From: Macrothele yani
Lineage: Eukaryota > Arthropoda > Arachnida > Araneae > Macrothelidae
NCBI GenBank assembly: GCA_039090855.1
Contig: CM077013.1
Span: 137,227,240-137,291,239, forward strand
Direction of reading: 5' to 3'
DNA length: 64,000 bases
Shown: positions 1 to 10,391 of the stretch, piece after piece
Layout of the letters: each line of letters starts with the position of its first letter
Numbering within the stretch: the first letter of the stretch is position 1
Program-made: the position numbers and the translations under genes
The notes under the pieces: model-generated
The model's database searches: none
The model's input: only the letters and a program-made list of their open reading frames with translations
Told to the model about the DNA's origin: nothing

Positions 1-104
1 TTGATCATCCATCGAGATATAATGGCTTCTACGCGTCCTCCTGTGTTATCATGCACTATTTGCGAGACGTCTTAGCAAGGTATACTCCTTTTATTACCGT
101 TGTC

Positions 105-700
105 CCTTCAGATGGCTTCCATTAACCACCCTACACTGGCGGCTCCGTCTGGAGTGGTGTCGTGACCAGGAACCATGCTCCGCCTTCTTGTGGTGTGCTT
201 ATCCAAAACAGAGTCCGGATGTGGCTTTGCATCGGTTTTAGTGACTAATTCCTCATTCTGCGCTAGAATGGGTGTTGCTTCATTCGCATATGCATAAGAA
301 CAGGACAGAGCTCACATTCGGAGTTGGCTGTGGAGCGGCGCACTACCACTACTAACGGTGTTATGGTTTGGAGAGCCATCTCCTTGACAAGTAGAGTGCC
401 CTAGTTGTGGTAACAGGACATTAACAGAGCAGAAATACATTCAAGAGATTCTACGCCTCGTTGTGTTGCCTTTCAGGTCTCATCGTCCACGGAATATGTA
501 CCAGTAGGATAAAAACGCTAGGCCACACATAGCTTGCCTATTCTTGGAGTGCCTACGTAGCATTGCAACCCTACCTCGGTCAGCCATATCACCCTGATAT
601 CTGTCCTATCAAGCATGTATGAGACATACTGGGACATTTAGTTGCGGCCATCCTGGAATATAGGGGATTTTGTGAAGAAATTACAGAAATCTTGGCCCAG
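105..700 (+). pseudogene. Tc1-like transposase fossil, heavily decayed
   Basis: Across several frames the + strand shows Tc1 transposase landmarks in order. RLRLEWCRDQ lies near 138-170. A decayed S-D-E-S-x-F-C motif lies near 240. V-M-V-W lies near 360. A Y-Q-x-D-x-N-A-R-P-H-x-A block lies near 497-530, and a D-x-x-P-I-x-H-V segment near 592-620. Stops and frameshifts are scattered throughout. Tc1 transposases cut and paste DNA in the nucleus using a D-D-E triad; this copy cannot code for one. Confidence 0.7.
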
Positions 701-1135
701 TCATTTACAAGACAATATCACAGTTTTGTTTGGCGTCATGCCACGCCATACATCGTAACCAAACAGCACCCGACATTTTTTCGTTCCAGAGATTCCGTAT
801 GGGATTCAGAGCAGAACTCCAGGCTGTGAAGTCCAAATTTTCGATGCTTGTGTCTTCAAACCAATCTCTAACCCCACTAGCAGTATGGAATAATGCGTTG
901 TCCTTATGATAGAGGTATGGACCTTCCCCAAAGTACTGCCAAAACGTCGGTATTGTATAATTGTCCTGGACATCTAGGTAGAACTCAGCATTTATGGTTT
1001 TTTCTTACAATATAAAAAGGTGCATTATTCTGCTGATAGTGGTATGGGTCTTTACCAAAGTACTGTCACAACTTTGGTATTGCATAATTGTCCTGGGCGT
1101 CTAGGTACAGCTCAGCCAAAGAATACCTAACTGAG
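690..1135 (-). pseudogene. Tc1-like transposase fossil with a duplicated catalytic segment
   Basis: Reading the minus strand, bases near 1000 down to 725 encode a C-terminal Tc1 segment: a D-x-Q-D-N-Y stretch, then H-K-D-N-A-L-F-H-T (second catalytic Asp region), then SSALNPIRNLWN (equivalent of S-P-D-L-N-P-I-E, with the Glu replaced). The stretch at 910-985 is repeated with divergence at 1041-1116, so part of the gene has been duplicated in tandem with a period of about 131 bp. Stops and a missing Glu make it a fossil. Confidence 0.65.
910..1116. repeat. Two-unit direct repeat inside the Tc1 fossil
   Basis: Bases 910-985 and 1041-1116 are clearly the same sequence, sharing AAAGTACTG, TATTG, ATAATTGTCCTGG and TCTAGGTA blocks. 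The offset is about 131 bp. It lies within the minus-strand transposase fossil. Confidence 0.75.
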
Positions 1136-1635
1136 AAGAAGCTAATGCTCGGCGAGACGTAACTAGCGCCGACATATCCTAAGATTCAAGATGCAGTGCA
1201 CAGAAACCAATATACAGGCTGATACCGGAGCAGACTGCGCATGTGTATTTTCTGTTGACTTCAATTCTGGCAAAGAACAGTCAGCCGAGCTACTCACACC
1301 ACGTGATTGTTACCTTTTAGGTAGCATAATCACTTCGCAAATCGGATATGTTAGTTTTGTTGCGTCTGTCAGGTTAGTTAAGGCTTTTGTTTGTTCTTCA
1401 GTTTTTCAGATACATTTTCAGTAATGCCAAATAGTTTTGATTGTCTGCATTTTGTACGGATTCTTAGGCTTAACTATAATATTTGCTAAAATTTAATTTA
1501 AACAGTAATATTAATGTTATAGCAGATTTGTTTCACCAAAATAAGGGACGTGAAACAAATGTGAACTGCTCTAAGCAAATAGTCGTCAGATCGATGGAAA
1601 CCATCGTGGATCAAAGAAAGGCTTCACTGCCGTAG
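1136..1635. other. No recognisable gene
   Basis: I see no conserved protein motif or clear repeat here. A 77-codon open frame at 1191-1424 has no recognisable domain and is probably chance. Confidence 0.5.
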
Positions 1636-2499
1636 TCCCCTAACGTCTTTTGTTCCTGAATGTTTGCTTTCCGGTTTAGCACATAAGCTCCCAGGATGTG
1701 GGGGCGCTGTAATCGCCAGTTTTACGTTACCTCAAAGGGAGTTGACGTTCTTCACGCGAAGTTTTATATTCTTTCGCTCAGCATTGACGGTTTTGTCCAA
1801 AACGAGTAACGGGCCCAAACCGAACCACGAAGAACAGTTACATACCATCACACTGGCTCTACCAAACTTTGTCAGGACGATGCAGTCCACAAGGCAGCTT
1901 CCTTCTTGCCTTCGTTACAGCCAGCAGCTATCATAGGACTGGTAGATTCTGTACCGTGACTTGTCAGTCCACATCATAGTTTATGATAGGTCGGCAGTTT
2001 AAAATCGACTTTCCTTACACCACACTAATTGGCGTGTTTAACGGCTTGTGAATGGCTGCTTTATCGTGGGGCCCATGTTGTGCACAGTTCAGCGTACTGT
2101 GCTGGACCGATACCATTCCTTAAGTAGAATTCTCTTGATTTGAGACAGTTTTGATTTGCGTTCTGAGCTCACATTACTTTGCAAAACTCTCCTGTCGTAT
2201 TGTGTTACCTCCATAGGTTTAGTAGGTCGTTTCTTGCCAGATTCAGCCCTAATCCTTCCAGTTTCATACCGAATCACTAAGTGTCGACTTAAGGATCTTC
2301 AAGACTTTGAAATGTCTTGTACGAAGTGATTGCTTATGTGGCACCATAATACTAATCGACGCTGTAAATCAGTTAACTCTGTCGATTTGACACATCGTGG
2401 TAGCCCTACGAGGATATTAATTGGGTCTGCGACGTGAATCTTGCGTAGGATGGAATTTACTATCAGCAGAGGGGCGTAGATAATACTGGTAGGGCAGTG
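1636..2499 (-). pseudogene. Tc1-like element fossil, family with CACTGCC ends
   Basis: On the minus strand the 5' end is CACTGCCCT at 2499 next to a TA at 2500-2501. It is followed by a leader closely resembling that of the + strand copy at 11593. Motifs follow in order: a W-T-D-x-S-R-Y-like segment near 1960 (first catalytic Asp), and ASVMVCNCSSWFGLGPLL near 1800-1860 (Tc1 A-S-V-M-V-W-G-C-F-S). Frame changes and stops occur throughout and the C-terminal Glu region was not found. Confidence 0.65.
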
Positions 2500-2502
2500 T
2501 AT

Positions 2503-2610
2503 ACAGGGCCGGTGCTAGTGTGATTGGCGCCCTAGGCAAGCTATCAGCCTTACTCCCCCGAAATGTATATTATTCATTTGTATCGCTAAAAAGATATTGC
2601 ATGTATTCAA
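2503..2610. repeat. Short dispersed-repeat fragment, hAT-like end
   Basis: The sequence GGGCCGGTGCTAGTGTGATT followed by GGCGCCCTAGGCAAG looks like the terminal stretch of a widespread class of hAT-type repeats. I recognise only this edge, so the assignment is tentative. Confidence 0.3.
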
Positions 2611-3269
2611 TAATTTCAAGGTACAAAAATATAATGTAAACTAAATAGAAAGTACATTTATTGACTTACTGGTTCAACGTAAATTAAAATTTCTCTTTGC
2701 CGTGCTTCATTGTTCGTAAAACTAATAACAAGTGTCTTCAAATCTACAAGGCCTGTCCAAGAAATACTTGCACGTTTGTTGGTTTTTAAATAGTATAGCT
2801 ATATATTGGAACCTAAAAATGGTCACATCATACACCAGATTCCTCTCCGTGTAAATGAACCTTTCCGAGCCGTTTGCTTTGCATGTGACCTTGAGCAGAA
2901 CGCTGTGAAGAAGAGTCTTTTTGCGCCCGCCTCTCAGTCGGGTCATGGATATCACAGTGGATCAGCGTGCAGCTGCGAAGTTCTGTGTTCGTTTAGGGAA
3001 AACCAATTCGGAAACGTTCGGAATGTTGATGCAGGCATATGGCGAGAGTGTGATGCCACATCGTACAGCACAGTGGTGGTTAAAAGAATTTCGTGATTTC
3101 CACGAATCCTTTCAGAAACCGGTCCCGGACGATTCGTCCAACGACGATTGGTCCAATGCCGATTCGTCCAATGGTACGTTTCGTCCAATGGTACGATTCG
3201 ACCAATGGTATATAATCTTACCGACGGTAAACTTTTTTATTTTCCAGAAAGGAATAATAATTTAAATTA

Positions 3270-3770
3270 TTTTCCTCTTTATATCCTTTAGAAAGATAAT
3301 ATCCGTATATTTGGTAGTTGTAAACATTTTACATAAACCTGGTAAAAGGCACTCAATGGAGCATTTCTCGGCTGTTTGCAAAGCACCTAGGCTGCGGGCA
3401 TTTTTTGAAGATTTTAATTTACAACCTAGATATTTAGTATTTGTAAACATTTCATAAAACCTAATAAAAGGCACTCATCGTATCATTTCTCAGGTCTTTA
3501 CAAGGCGCCTAGGCCACGGGCCTTTTTAAAAGATTTTAAGTCACAACCTAGGTATTTGGTATTTGTAAACATTTTATAAAACCTTATAAAAGGCACTCAA
3601 CGAATCATTTCTCAGCTATCTACCAGGCACCTAGGTCGCGGGCCTTTTCAGAAGATTTTAAGTTACAACCTAGATATTTAGTATTTGTAAACATTTTATG
3701 AAACTTTATAAAAGGCATTCATCTTATCATTTCTAAGGTATTTGCAAGGTACCTAGGCCGCAGGCCTATG
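3270..3770. repeat. Tandem repeat of about 124 bp, four units, inside element A
   Basis: The motif TTTGTAAACATTTxATAAAAC followed by TAAAAGGCACTCA and later CACCTAGG recurs at about 3314, 3440, 3562 and 3685. The spacing is 122-126 bp. Confidence 0.85.
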
Positions 3771-3979
3771 AATTAATATTTCGTGCTTAAGTGAAAGCGC
3801 AATATTAACTTGATTTAATATGTAAACGTTATGAACATTACATCGGCAGAATATAAACCGTTAAAAAGGCCTATGAATTAATATTTCGTGTTCAAGTAAA
3901 AGCGCAATATTATTAATTTTATTTAATATGTAAACATTATGAATATGACATCGCTAGAATAAAAACTGTTGAAAAGGCC
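3762..3979. repeat. Tandem repeat of about 105 bp, two units, inside element A
   Basis: Two units begin AGGCCTATGAATTAATATTT at 3762 and 3867, each followed by GTAAACxTTATGAAxAT. A diverged version of this unit is also present in the second foldback-like element at about 9610-9850. Confidence 0.75.
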
Positions 3980-4483
3980 TCTGTCCAAACCCCGAACAGT
4001 TGTTTCCATTGCGCAGTTGGCGGAAAACCCCACTACATTCTACAAACAGAAACGGAACACTAGTGTTTTATATTATTTCATGCAAAAGAGAAACATTGAA
4101 GTTGATAGAACGGCTCGTACATCAGTAACTTCATACAGCAGCTAGGACAATATAACAAGAAAACGCGATTCAAAAAAAAAAAAAAAAGGAATATGTAACC
4201 ACAATATTACGCATGAAATGTAACATTATTTAACATTCTTTGGACTACCGGTACTTTCGTATAACATCGGAGATAGAATCAGAACAGATGAGACTTTTAT
4301 AGCACGAGTAGCACTTCGGACAGATAGGACGTAATTGGACCAATCGTCCTTTGGACGAATCGGCATTGGACCAATCGTACCATTGGACGAATCGAACCTT
4401 TGGACCAATTGTCCATTGGACGAATCGGCATTGGACCAATCGTACCAGACCCTTCAGAAACAAGTTGTACCTGCCATTACTGA

Positions 4484-5255
4484 TCAGAAAAAACTGATCT
4501 AAAATACTTATCTAAAAATTCATCTGAAATTACTGATCTAAACTTACATTACTTTCACGTACGAGCGCTGATCTAAGTAAATTACTGATCTAAACTTACA
4601 TTACTTTCACGTACGAGCGCTGATCTAAGTAAATTACTGATCTAAACTTTTACTGATCTAACCTTTACTGATCTAAGTTTAGATCAGTAAAAATTACTGA
4701 TCTAAACTTTTACTGATCTAACCTTTACTGATCTAAGTTTAGATCAGTAAAAATTACTGATCTAAACTTTTACTGATCTAGCCTTTACTGATCTAAGTTT
4801 AGATCAGTAAAAATTACTGATCTAAACTGATCCAAACTTAAATTACTGATCTAAACTTTTACTGATCTAAACTTTACTGATCTAAGTTTAGATCAGTAAA
4901 AATTACTGATCTAAACTTTTACTGATCTAAACTTTACTGATCTAAGTTTAGATCAGTAAAAATTACTGATCTAAACTGATCCAAACTTAAATTACTGATC
5001 TAAACTTTTACTGATCTAAACTTTACTGATCTAAGTTTAGATCAGTAAAAATTACTGATCTAAACTGATCCAAACTTAAATTACTGATCTAAACTTTTAC
5101 TGATCTAAGTTTAGATCAGTAAAAAATTACTGATCTACGCTTAAATTACTGATCTAAACTTACATTACTGATCTAAGTTCAGATCAGTAAAAAATTACTG
5201 ATCTACACTTAAATTACTGATCTAAACTTACATTACTGATCTAAAAATTGCAACA
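4484..5255. repeat. Palindromic tandem array of TTACTGATCTAAACT-type units
   Basis: The array consists of short units around TTACTGATCTAAACTT. Many are arranged head-to-head, giving hairpins such as TACTGATCTAAG facing TTAGATCAGTA. It interrupts mariner copy A: the mariner sequence GCCATTACTGATCA occurs both just before (4470-4483) and just after (about 5257-5270) the array. Either it is an insertion with a 14-bp duplication, or the mariner's own TTACTGATC heptamer expanded in place. Confidence 0.85.
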
Positions 5256-6185
5256 GCCATTACTGATCAAATGATAGACACTGCAGCCGCGGTTATTCGT
5301 TAGGATCGTCGGCTTTCAGTTGGAAGTGTCAATACTGCACTCAGTGTACACATGACGCAAGTCACTGCAAGATGGATTCTTCGGTTACTGATGCCTGAAC
5401 AAAAACAAGTGCGTGTTGAGGTGTGTGAATTTTTGAAGCACGAAATTGCTTCAAACGAGAAATACCTGAAGGCAGTGATTACAGGCGACGAAACTTTTCT
5501 TTATCACTACGATTCAGAGGGCAAACAACAGAGCTTTGTACGGAAAACTCAGTCATCTCTAATGGGCAAAAAAAAAAAAAAAAAAGCAAGATGTGAAAAG
5601 TCTGTCGGAAAAGCAATGTTAACCACTTTCTTTGATTACCAAGAAATGATGTATCAGAATGTCATACCGCCGAATATCTCACTCAGTGAGGATTATTACA
5701 TGTCTGTTTTGACACAGCTGATCGCACATATGCGCAAGAAGCTCCACACACTCACCAAAATGGTTGGAAACTCGACCGTGATAACGCTCTTCTTCACGTG
5801 GTGCAGAAAGTCAGTTTTCTTGGTTGAAAAAAACATTCATACACCCTCCATACAATCCAGATTTAGCACCCTGTGACTTTTTCTTTTCCCAACTCTCAAA
5901 AAGAACTTGCAAGGACGTAGGTTTACGTCAACAGAAGAGGTAGTCAAAGCTTCAGAGGCTGCTCTGAAAGGGATGCAGAAAGATGGCGAAAAAATAACAG
6001 GTAGTCAAAGCTTCACAGGCTGCTCTGAAAAGGATGCAGAAAGATGGCTTCCAGCACAACTTTGAGGAGTAGCAGCGACGTTTGGAGAGGTACATCGACT
6101 CTGGAGGAGATTATTTTGAAAAGGACCATAGCTATATGTAGTTCAGATTCGTACATACATGTTTATAGATTTCAGCGCGTTTTTC

Positions 6186-6625
6186 CCAAGAAGGTTAGAA
6201 GAAGAGGAAGTGAAAGGACCAGTTTTGAGTGAAGCCAAAACAGATCAGCTGTTTCAATTCTCTCTCTGAGGTGGTATGAGTTTGCGGGAGTTCGGAAACG
6301 TGACGTCACTTCCTGTGCCTGAAGCACTTTCGCTTAGCGCATGCAAACCATGCAAACCTAGGATGCAAACAAGGAATATTTCGGACTTTGTATTTCTCAA
6401 CATAATAATTTTGGCTATATTTTAACATGGTTACTTTTTTTTCATGACTGTACGGGTAGAGTAAGGGTCCAAAAACCCCTTCAAAGTCGCGGTTTCCTCA
6501 TAGAGCTATACAGGAGATTCTCAGGTTGGGCGCATTGGCGTAGTCAGCTGATAAAAAGTGACGTCACGCTAGAAGCATAAGGAGAGGGGGCTGTTGCCAT
6601 CTTCTCCTCCTTCTAACCTTCTTGG
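6186..6625. mobile_element. MITE-like element, 440 bp
   Basis: Terminal inverted repeats of about 25 bp are visible: CCAAGAAGGTTAGAAG at 6186 and its reverse complement ending at 6625, matching at about 22 of 25 positions. Subterminal TGACGTCACTTC and GTGACGTCAC segments are also inverted. There is no coding capacity. A possible short duplication (TTTTTC and TCTTTC) flanks it. It abuts the end of mariner copy A. Confidence 0.6.
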
Positions 6626-6829
6626 TCTTTCCTGAACGAGCTTCCTATGTCACCGGCAATTTCTTGTTCGGTCGATAACATAGATATCTTAATCAGGTTC
6701 TTTCCTGGATCCCCCGATAGAAAAAAAGAACAAGAAACAGGATTCCAGTAGAATAGATACAGCTGTAGGGCCTCCCTTACTCCTGTTTTCATTAGAAAAT
6801 AGTCTTAGTGTGTCACAGTTGCAAACCTT

Positions 6830-7328
6830 TCCGTGTTGAGCATTGCCACTGTTTTCTTTCCGTGTTGAGCATTGCCACTGTTTTCTTTCAGTGTTGAGCA
6901 TTGCCACTGTTTCCTTTCCGTGTTGAGCATTGCCACTGTTTTCTTTCCGTGTTGAGCATTGCCACTGTTTCCTTTCCGTGTTGAGCATTGCCACTGTTTT
7001 CTTTCAGTGTTAAGCATTGCCACTGTTTTTTTCAGTGTTAAGCATTGCCACTGTTTTCTTTCGGTGTTGAGCATCTGTTTTCTTTCGGTGTTGAGCATCT
7101 GTTTTCTTTCGGTGTTGAGCATTGCATTTTCCTTCGGTGTTGAGCATTGCCACATTTTCCTTCGGTGTTGAGCATTGCCACATTTTATTTCGGTGTTGAG
7201 CATTGCCACATTTTATTTCGGTGTTTAGCATTGCCACAGTTTTCTTTCAGTGTTGAGCATTACCACAGTTTTCTTTCGGTGCTGTGCATTGCCACTGTTT
7301 TCTTTCGGTGTTGAGCATTGCCACTGTC
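6830..7328. repeat. Minisatellite, unit about 30 bp, roughly 16 units
   Basis: Units of the form TGTTGAGCATTGCCACTGTT plus TTCTTTCxG recur. Some units are shortened to TGTTGAGCATCTGTTTTCTT. The long open frames on both strands here are by-products of the repeat and are not genes. Confidence 0.93.
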
Positions 7329-7334
7329 TTAGTA

Positions 7335-8514
7335 AGCACACCGGACAAAAAATTAGTCACTCGTAACAGAAATGACAGTAGAAAGTTAAGGATTGCACAG
7401 AGGGCGCCATGATAGCCTTGTTGGGAGATAAATAGCACTGAGGTGGTCTACAGGATCATTTCTGCTTCGTGCAGTGGTGAAGGGCAACGTGTGCGTTGAA
7501 TTTAGTCTCCAATATGGGGCGTAAGCGTAGTGTCCAACGGTTCTACAAACAGTTGGGTAGTTCGCAGTCATCTGATAATCGGCGAAGTAACTGTTGCCGG
7601 GAAACGATTCTCACCAAAAGGGACCGCCGCCATGTTTCACGCCTAGTAACTGCAAATCGGTTTCAAACCAGGCAACAACAGTTCCAAACAGTCAATGACA
7701 GTCCACTCCAACCAATTTCCGAAAGGACATTGCGACGAGAACTGAATGCGATGGACATCTGGAGCAGAGTACTACGGAAGAGCTCTCTTTTAACAGCAAG
7801 TCACAAAGTCGCACGTTATCAATGGGCTCGGAGGCACCAAAACTTTACTGCGGAGGATTGCAAACGAGTAATTTGGTCTGATGCGTCTCGTTTTTGTTTG
7901 TACTCCAGTGATGGGAGGCGAAGAGTGCATCGCACGCCTAATGAAGCCTCTAATCCTGATTGTGTCGAAGGTGCTCAAAAGCTGGAGGAGGGTTCTTTGA
8001 TGTTTTGGGGATGTTTTTCGTACAACGAAATCAGCCCTCTCGTTGCAGTGACGATGAATTTGAACCAGCGTGCTTACCGCCGCATTCTGAATGACGAAGT
8101 GTTGCCCTTTGCCCTACATCTCCAAGAGAAGTATCCCATTGCCAGTCCTGTCTTCCGAGACAACAATTGCCGTGTGCACGGGGCTAAAACTGTGTCTGAG
8201 GTGCACGACGAACAATCAGCAATACTGTCTCACCTCGACTGGCCAGCCAAATCCCCAGATTTAAATCCTATTGAAAATCTGTGGGATCATTTGGAACAGA
8301 ACGTGAAACGCCGGAATAGACAACCACGTACTCTGGCGGAACTTCGGGACCAATTGACACACGAGTGGATGCAAATCTATGTTCAATACATCCGCAACCT
8401 CCTGGAGACTCTACCATACCGGATTCGATTCGTGCTGTTATTAAGGTAAGAGACGCAGTCACCCGTTATTTGATAAGTTCTGACAGGGGTGACAAATTCT
8501 TTGCCTGGTGCGCT
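7335..8514 (+). mobile_element. Tc1-like transposon, complete with ends
   Basis: The element is 1,180 bp, bounded by TA on both sides (7333-7334 and 8515-8516). Its imperfect terminal inverted repeats begin AGCACACCGGACAAAAAATT on the left; the right end reads AGCGCACCAGGCAAAGAATT on the reverse strand. It carries a nearly full-length transposase gene. It sits directly beside the minisatellite on its left. Confidence 0.88.
7514..8449 (+). CDS. Tc1-like transposase, nearly full length
   Basis: The uninterrupted frame opens at 7496, but the Met at 7514 (MGRKRSVQRF) is a more natural start. The protein would bind its inverted repeats and cut and paste the element. A DNA-binding-type segment (ILTKRDRRHVSRLVTANRF) is followed by RVIWSDASRFCL (first catalytic Asp), LMFWGCFSY, FRDNNCRVH (second Asp) and DWPAKSPDLNPIENLWD (catalytic Glu). 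There are 37 residues between the second Asp and the Glu, not the 34 usual for Tc1. The first helix-turn-helix is weak or missing, and Ala replaces the usual Glu after the first Asp. The catalytic triad is present, so it may be recently inactive rather than ancient. Confidence 0.85.
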   Translation: MGRKRSVQRFYKQLGSSQSSDNRRSNCCRETILTKRDRRHVSRLVTANRFQTRQQQFQTVNDSPLQPISERTLRRELNAMDIWSRVLRKSSLLTASHKVARYQWARRHQNFTAEDCKRVIWSDASRFCLYSSDGRRRVHRTPNEASNPDCVEGAQKLEEGSLMFWGCFSYNEISPLVAVTMNLNQRAYRRILNDEVLPFALHLQEKYPIASPVFRDNNCRVHGAKTVSEVHDEQSAILSHLDWPAKSPDLNPIENLWDHLEQNVKRRNRQPRTLAELRDQLTHEWMQIYVQYIRNLLETLPYRIRFVLLLR

Positions 8515-8524
8515 TATATTTCCA

Positions 8525-8800
8525 TTGAAAGCCGTATGACACAAAATCCTTTTCCTTTAAAGAATTTGTGCCGCCGTCAGGCATCGCATGACTTACCTGC
8601 TGAACAGGGACAAGCAGGCGCGATGCCACGGGTAGGCTTCATTCCACCCAACTTTTTTGAACCCACACTTTGGCTTCCTACCGAATATTTAAGCTGTTAG
8701 AATATATGGCTGATACAACTGGGAAATGTGTTTGTACTTCTGGGAGAATTTCTAAGAGAGTAGTAGAAGAACATTATTTTTGTTTTTATAATTGTAGATT

Positions 8801-8885
<85 letters not shown>

Positions 8886-9105
8886 ATAGTAACTTGTTAT
8901 AGAGATTCGTATCCATGGTTCTCATACAACATAGGTTAAATAAATACTACGCATAGTATGCACCTGAAAACTTTTTTTAACTAGGGATTTTTCTGACTTT
9001 ATCAGCGTCGGGTAAATTCCGCATGAACAGATTTTTTTGCCAAAATTTCTGCCTACCACTTCAACATTTATGTCCCCTCTCATCATGCTAAGCCCCTCCT
9101 AATAC
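8525..9105 (+). repeat. Dispersed repeat carrying a (GA)n tract, copy 1
   Basis: This region resembles 14790-15125 plus 16165-16385 in the same order. Shared blocks are CAGGCGCGAxGxCACGGGT, ATATTTAAGCxGTTAGAA, TTGTACTTCTGGGA, the (GA)n tract, TATCAGCGTxGGGTAAA and TTTTTGCCAAxATTTC. A third partial copy in reverse orientation runs off the window at 63905-64000. No protein is recognised. Confidence 0.7.
8806..8884. repeat. (GA)n microsatellite
   Basis: An almost pure run of GA dinucleotides of about 75 bp. The Arg-Glu repeat frame across it is an artefact. Confidence 0.98.
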
Positions 9106-10132
9106 GGGTCTGGTTCATTTGCCCGACGTTTACTTCACCGAACAGTCACTTGACCGAAAATCACTTCACCGAAAATATTGTTTCAGAGAAAGATCACTTG
9201 ATCGGAACGTTCATTTCACCGAAGGGTCACTTGATCGAAAACTTTGGATTTCATTACAGGATCTGCTGAAGCATGGTGCAAATTTGGCAGACAGACCACC
9301 GGAACGTTAGGGGATCATACTCAAATTGCACTTTTGATTTCTCCGTGACACAAAGAGCTCAAACATTTGGTTTTAAGACAAAAATAATTAATTTGAAGTT
9401 CCTACGCCTCGCCTCGGCTTAGACAATTTTAACGAATTTTAATCACGCGTGCTCATGTAATGTTAAGGTTTACATAAAAAATCAATTTAATAAAGTTGCA
9501 TATTTATTCAGACAAAAATAATCAATTTTAGTACCCTAGATCTCGGCTAAGGCCTTTTTAGCAAATTTTATTCGTAAACCTTATGAACATTAAAAATTCC
9601 CAAATCTAGGATTAAGGCCTTAAAATTAATGTTTCAGGCTTGAGCAACAGTGCAACATATTTTACTTTAAATATTATGCAACGCTTACGAATATGAGTAA
9701 GGTTAAAATCTGTTTAAATGGCCTGTATCTAGGCATACGGTCAAAAAATTAATGTTTTATGGTTGAGTAAAATTGGAAGACTATTTACTTGACTTGCTAT
9801 GTAACCCTTATGAATGAGCTCTGATGATTGAAATTTGATAAAATGGTCCAGATCTAAGCCTTTTAATAGATGTTATATTTCCAAAAACCTACTTATGGAG
9901 AGGTGTTTCATAGAAATTAAAAGTGCATTTTTTACACAATCCCATAAGGTTTAGGCGGCCAGTTTTTCAAAAACCAGCACCACACTCAAACAGATCTCTA
10001 ACAACAAAATTCAAAAATAAACTGGCCATTCGGTGAAATGATCTTTCGATATAATGAACTTTTAGGTGAAGTGACCTTTTGGGTGAAACGTACCTTTCAA
10101 TCAAGTGATTTTCGGCGAACTGATTACCCACC
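9106..10132. mobile_element. Foldback-like element B, subrepeat-rich inverted ends
   Basis: The left end (9106-9250) is built of units such as TCACTTCACCGAAAA and TCACTTGATCGAAA. The right end (10026-10132) contains the same units in reverse complement. The interior (about 9610-9850) includes repeats starting AGGCCTTAAAATTAATGTTT that are diverged relatives of the 105-bp unit in element A. No clear target duplication or open frame was found. Confidence 0.65.
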
Positions 10133-10391
10133 TAGTTCTGTGGGGCTGGCGTCCCCACTTGGGATGATCCTGGTTTATAGCAGTTTTGCGTCTGCGTCAG
10201 ATTTACTTCATCTTGACTTACTCATTCTGTAGCTTTCCGAATGAATGATTAGCTCTTCATTCTTTAGCATATCTTGCTTACTCAAGGAAAAAGTGTTCGT
10301 GAGTTATATCGGATATAGAAAGGACAACAGAAAACATAATTGTTTTCATCATTATATCAAACAGATTACGTATCGTGTTTACATTAAGACT

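Larger units (their letters stand above)
3120..4452. mobile_element. Foldback-like element A, subrepeat-rich inverted ends
   Basis: This 1,333-bp insertion in mariner copy A is bounded by the direct repeat TTCAGAAAC (3111-3119 and 4453-4461), which fits a 9-bp target duplication. Its two ends are inverted copies built from alternating GATTCGTCCAATG and GATTGGTCCAATG-type subrepeats (3120-3210 and 4320-4452). The interior holds two tandem arrays and no open frame of note. A 9-bp duplication is typical of Mutator-like and foldback elements, but the family is not identified. Confidence 0.75.
2748..6170 (+). pseudogene. Mariner-like transposase fossil (copy A), split by two insertions
   Basis: The N-terminal helix-turn-helix part is at 2945-3119 (AAKFCVRLGKTNSETFGML). 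Reading resumes at 4462-4480 and again from about 5257, with a segment equivalent to I-D-T-A-A-A-V-I-R, then VITGDETFLYHYD at about 5477-5515 (first catalytic Asp). A D-N-A-L-L-H segment lies near 5780, and P-D-L-A-P-C-D-F-F-L-F near 5860-5890. An A-run at 5571-5585 and further shifts break the frame. A 61-bp stretch is duplicated at 5938-6050. Two insertions (3120-4452 and about 4484-5255) separate the N-terminus from the catalytic domain. The 3' terminus is not evident. Confidence 0.82.

Noticed and set aside
4226..4463. Open frames rich in Trp, Ser and Asn
   Set aside because: They are translations of the GATTGGTCCAATG subrepeats in the end of foldback element A.
6689..7237. Long open frames on both strands (up to 134 codons)
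   Set aside because: They run through the 30-bp minisatellite and simply repeat its translation.
8670..8939. Open frame with a long Arg-Glu repeat
   Set aside because: It is the translation of the (GA)n microsatellite.
9106..10132. A target duplication around foldback-like element B
   Set aside because: The flanks TAATAC and TAGTTC agree at only four of six positions, which is too weak to claim.
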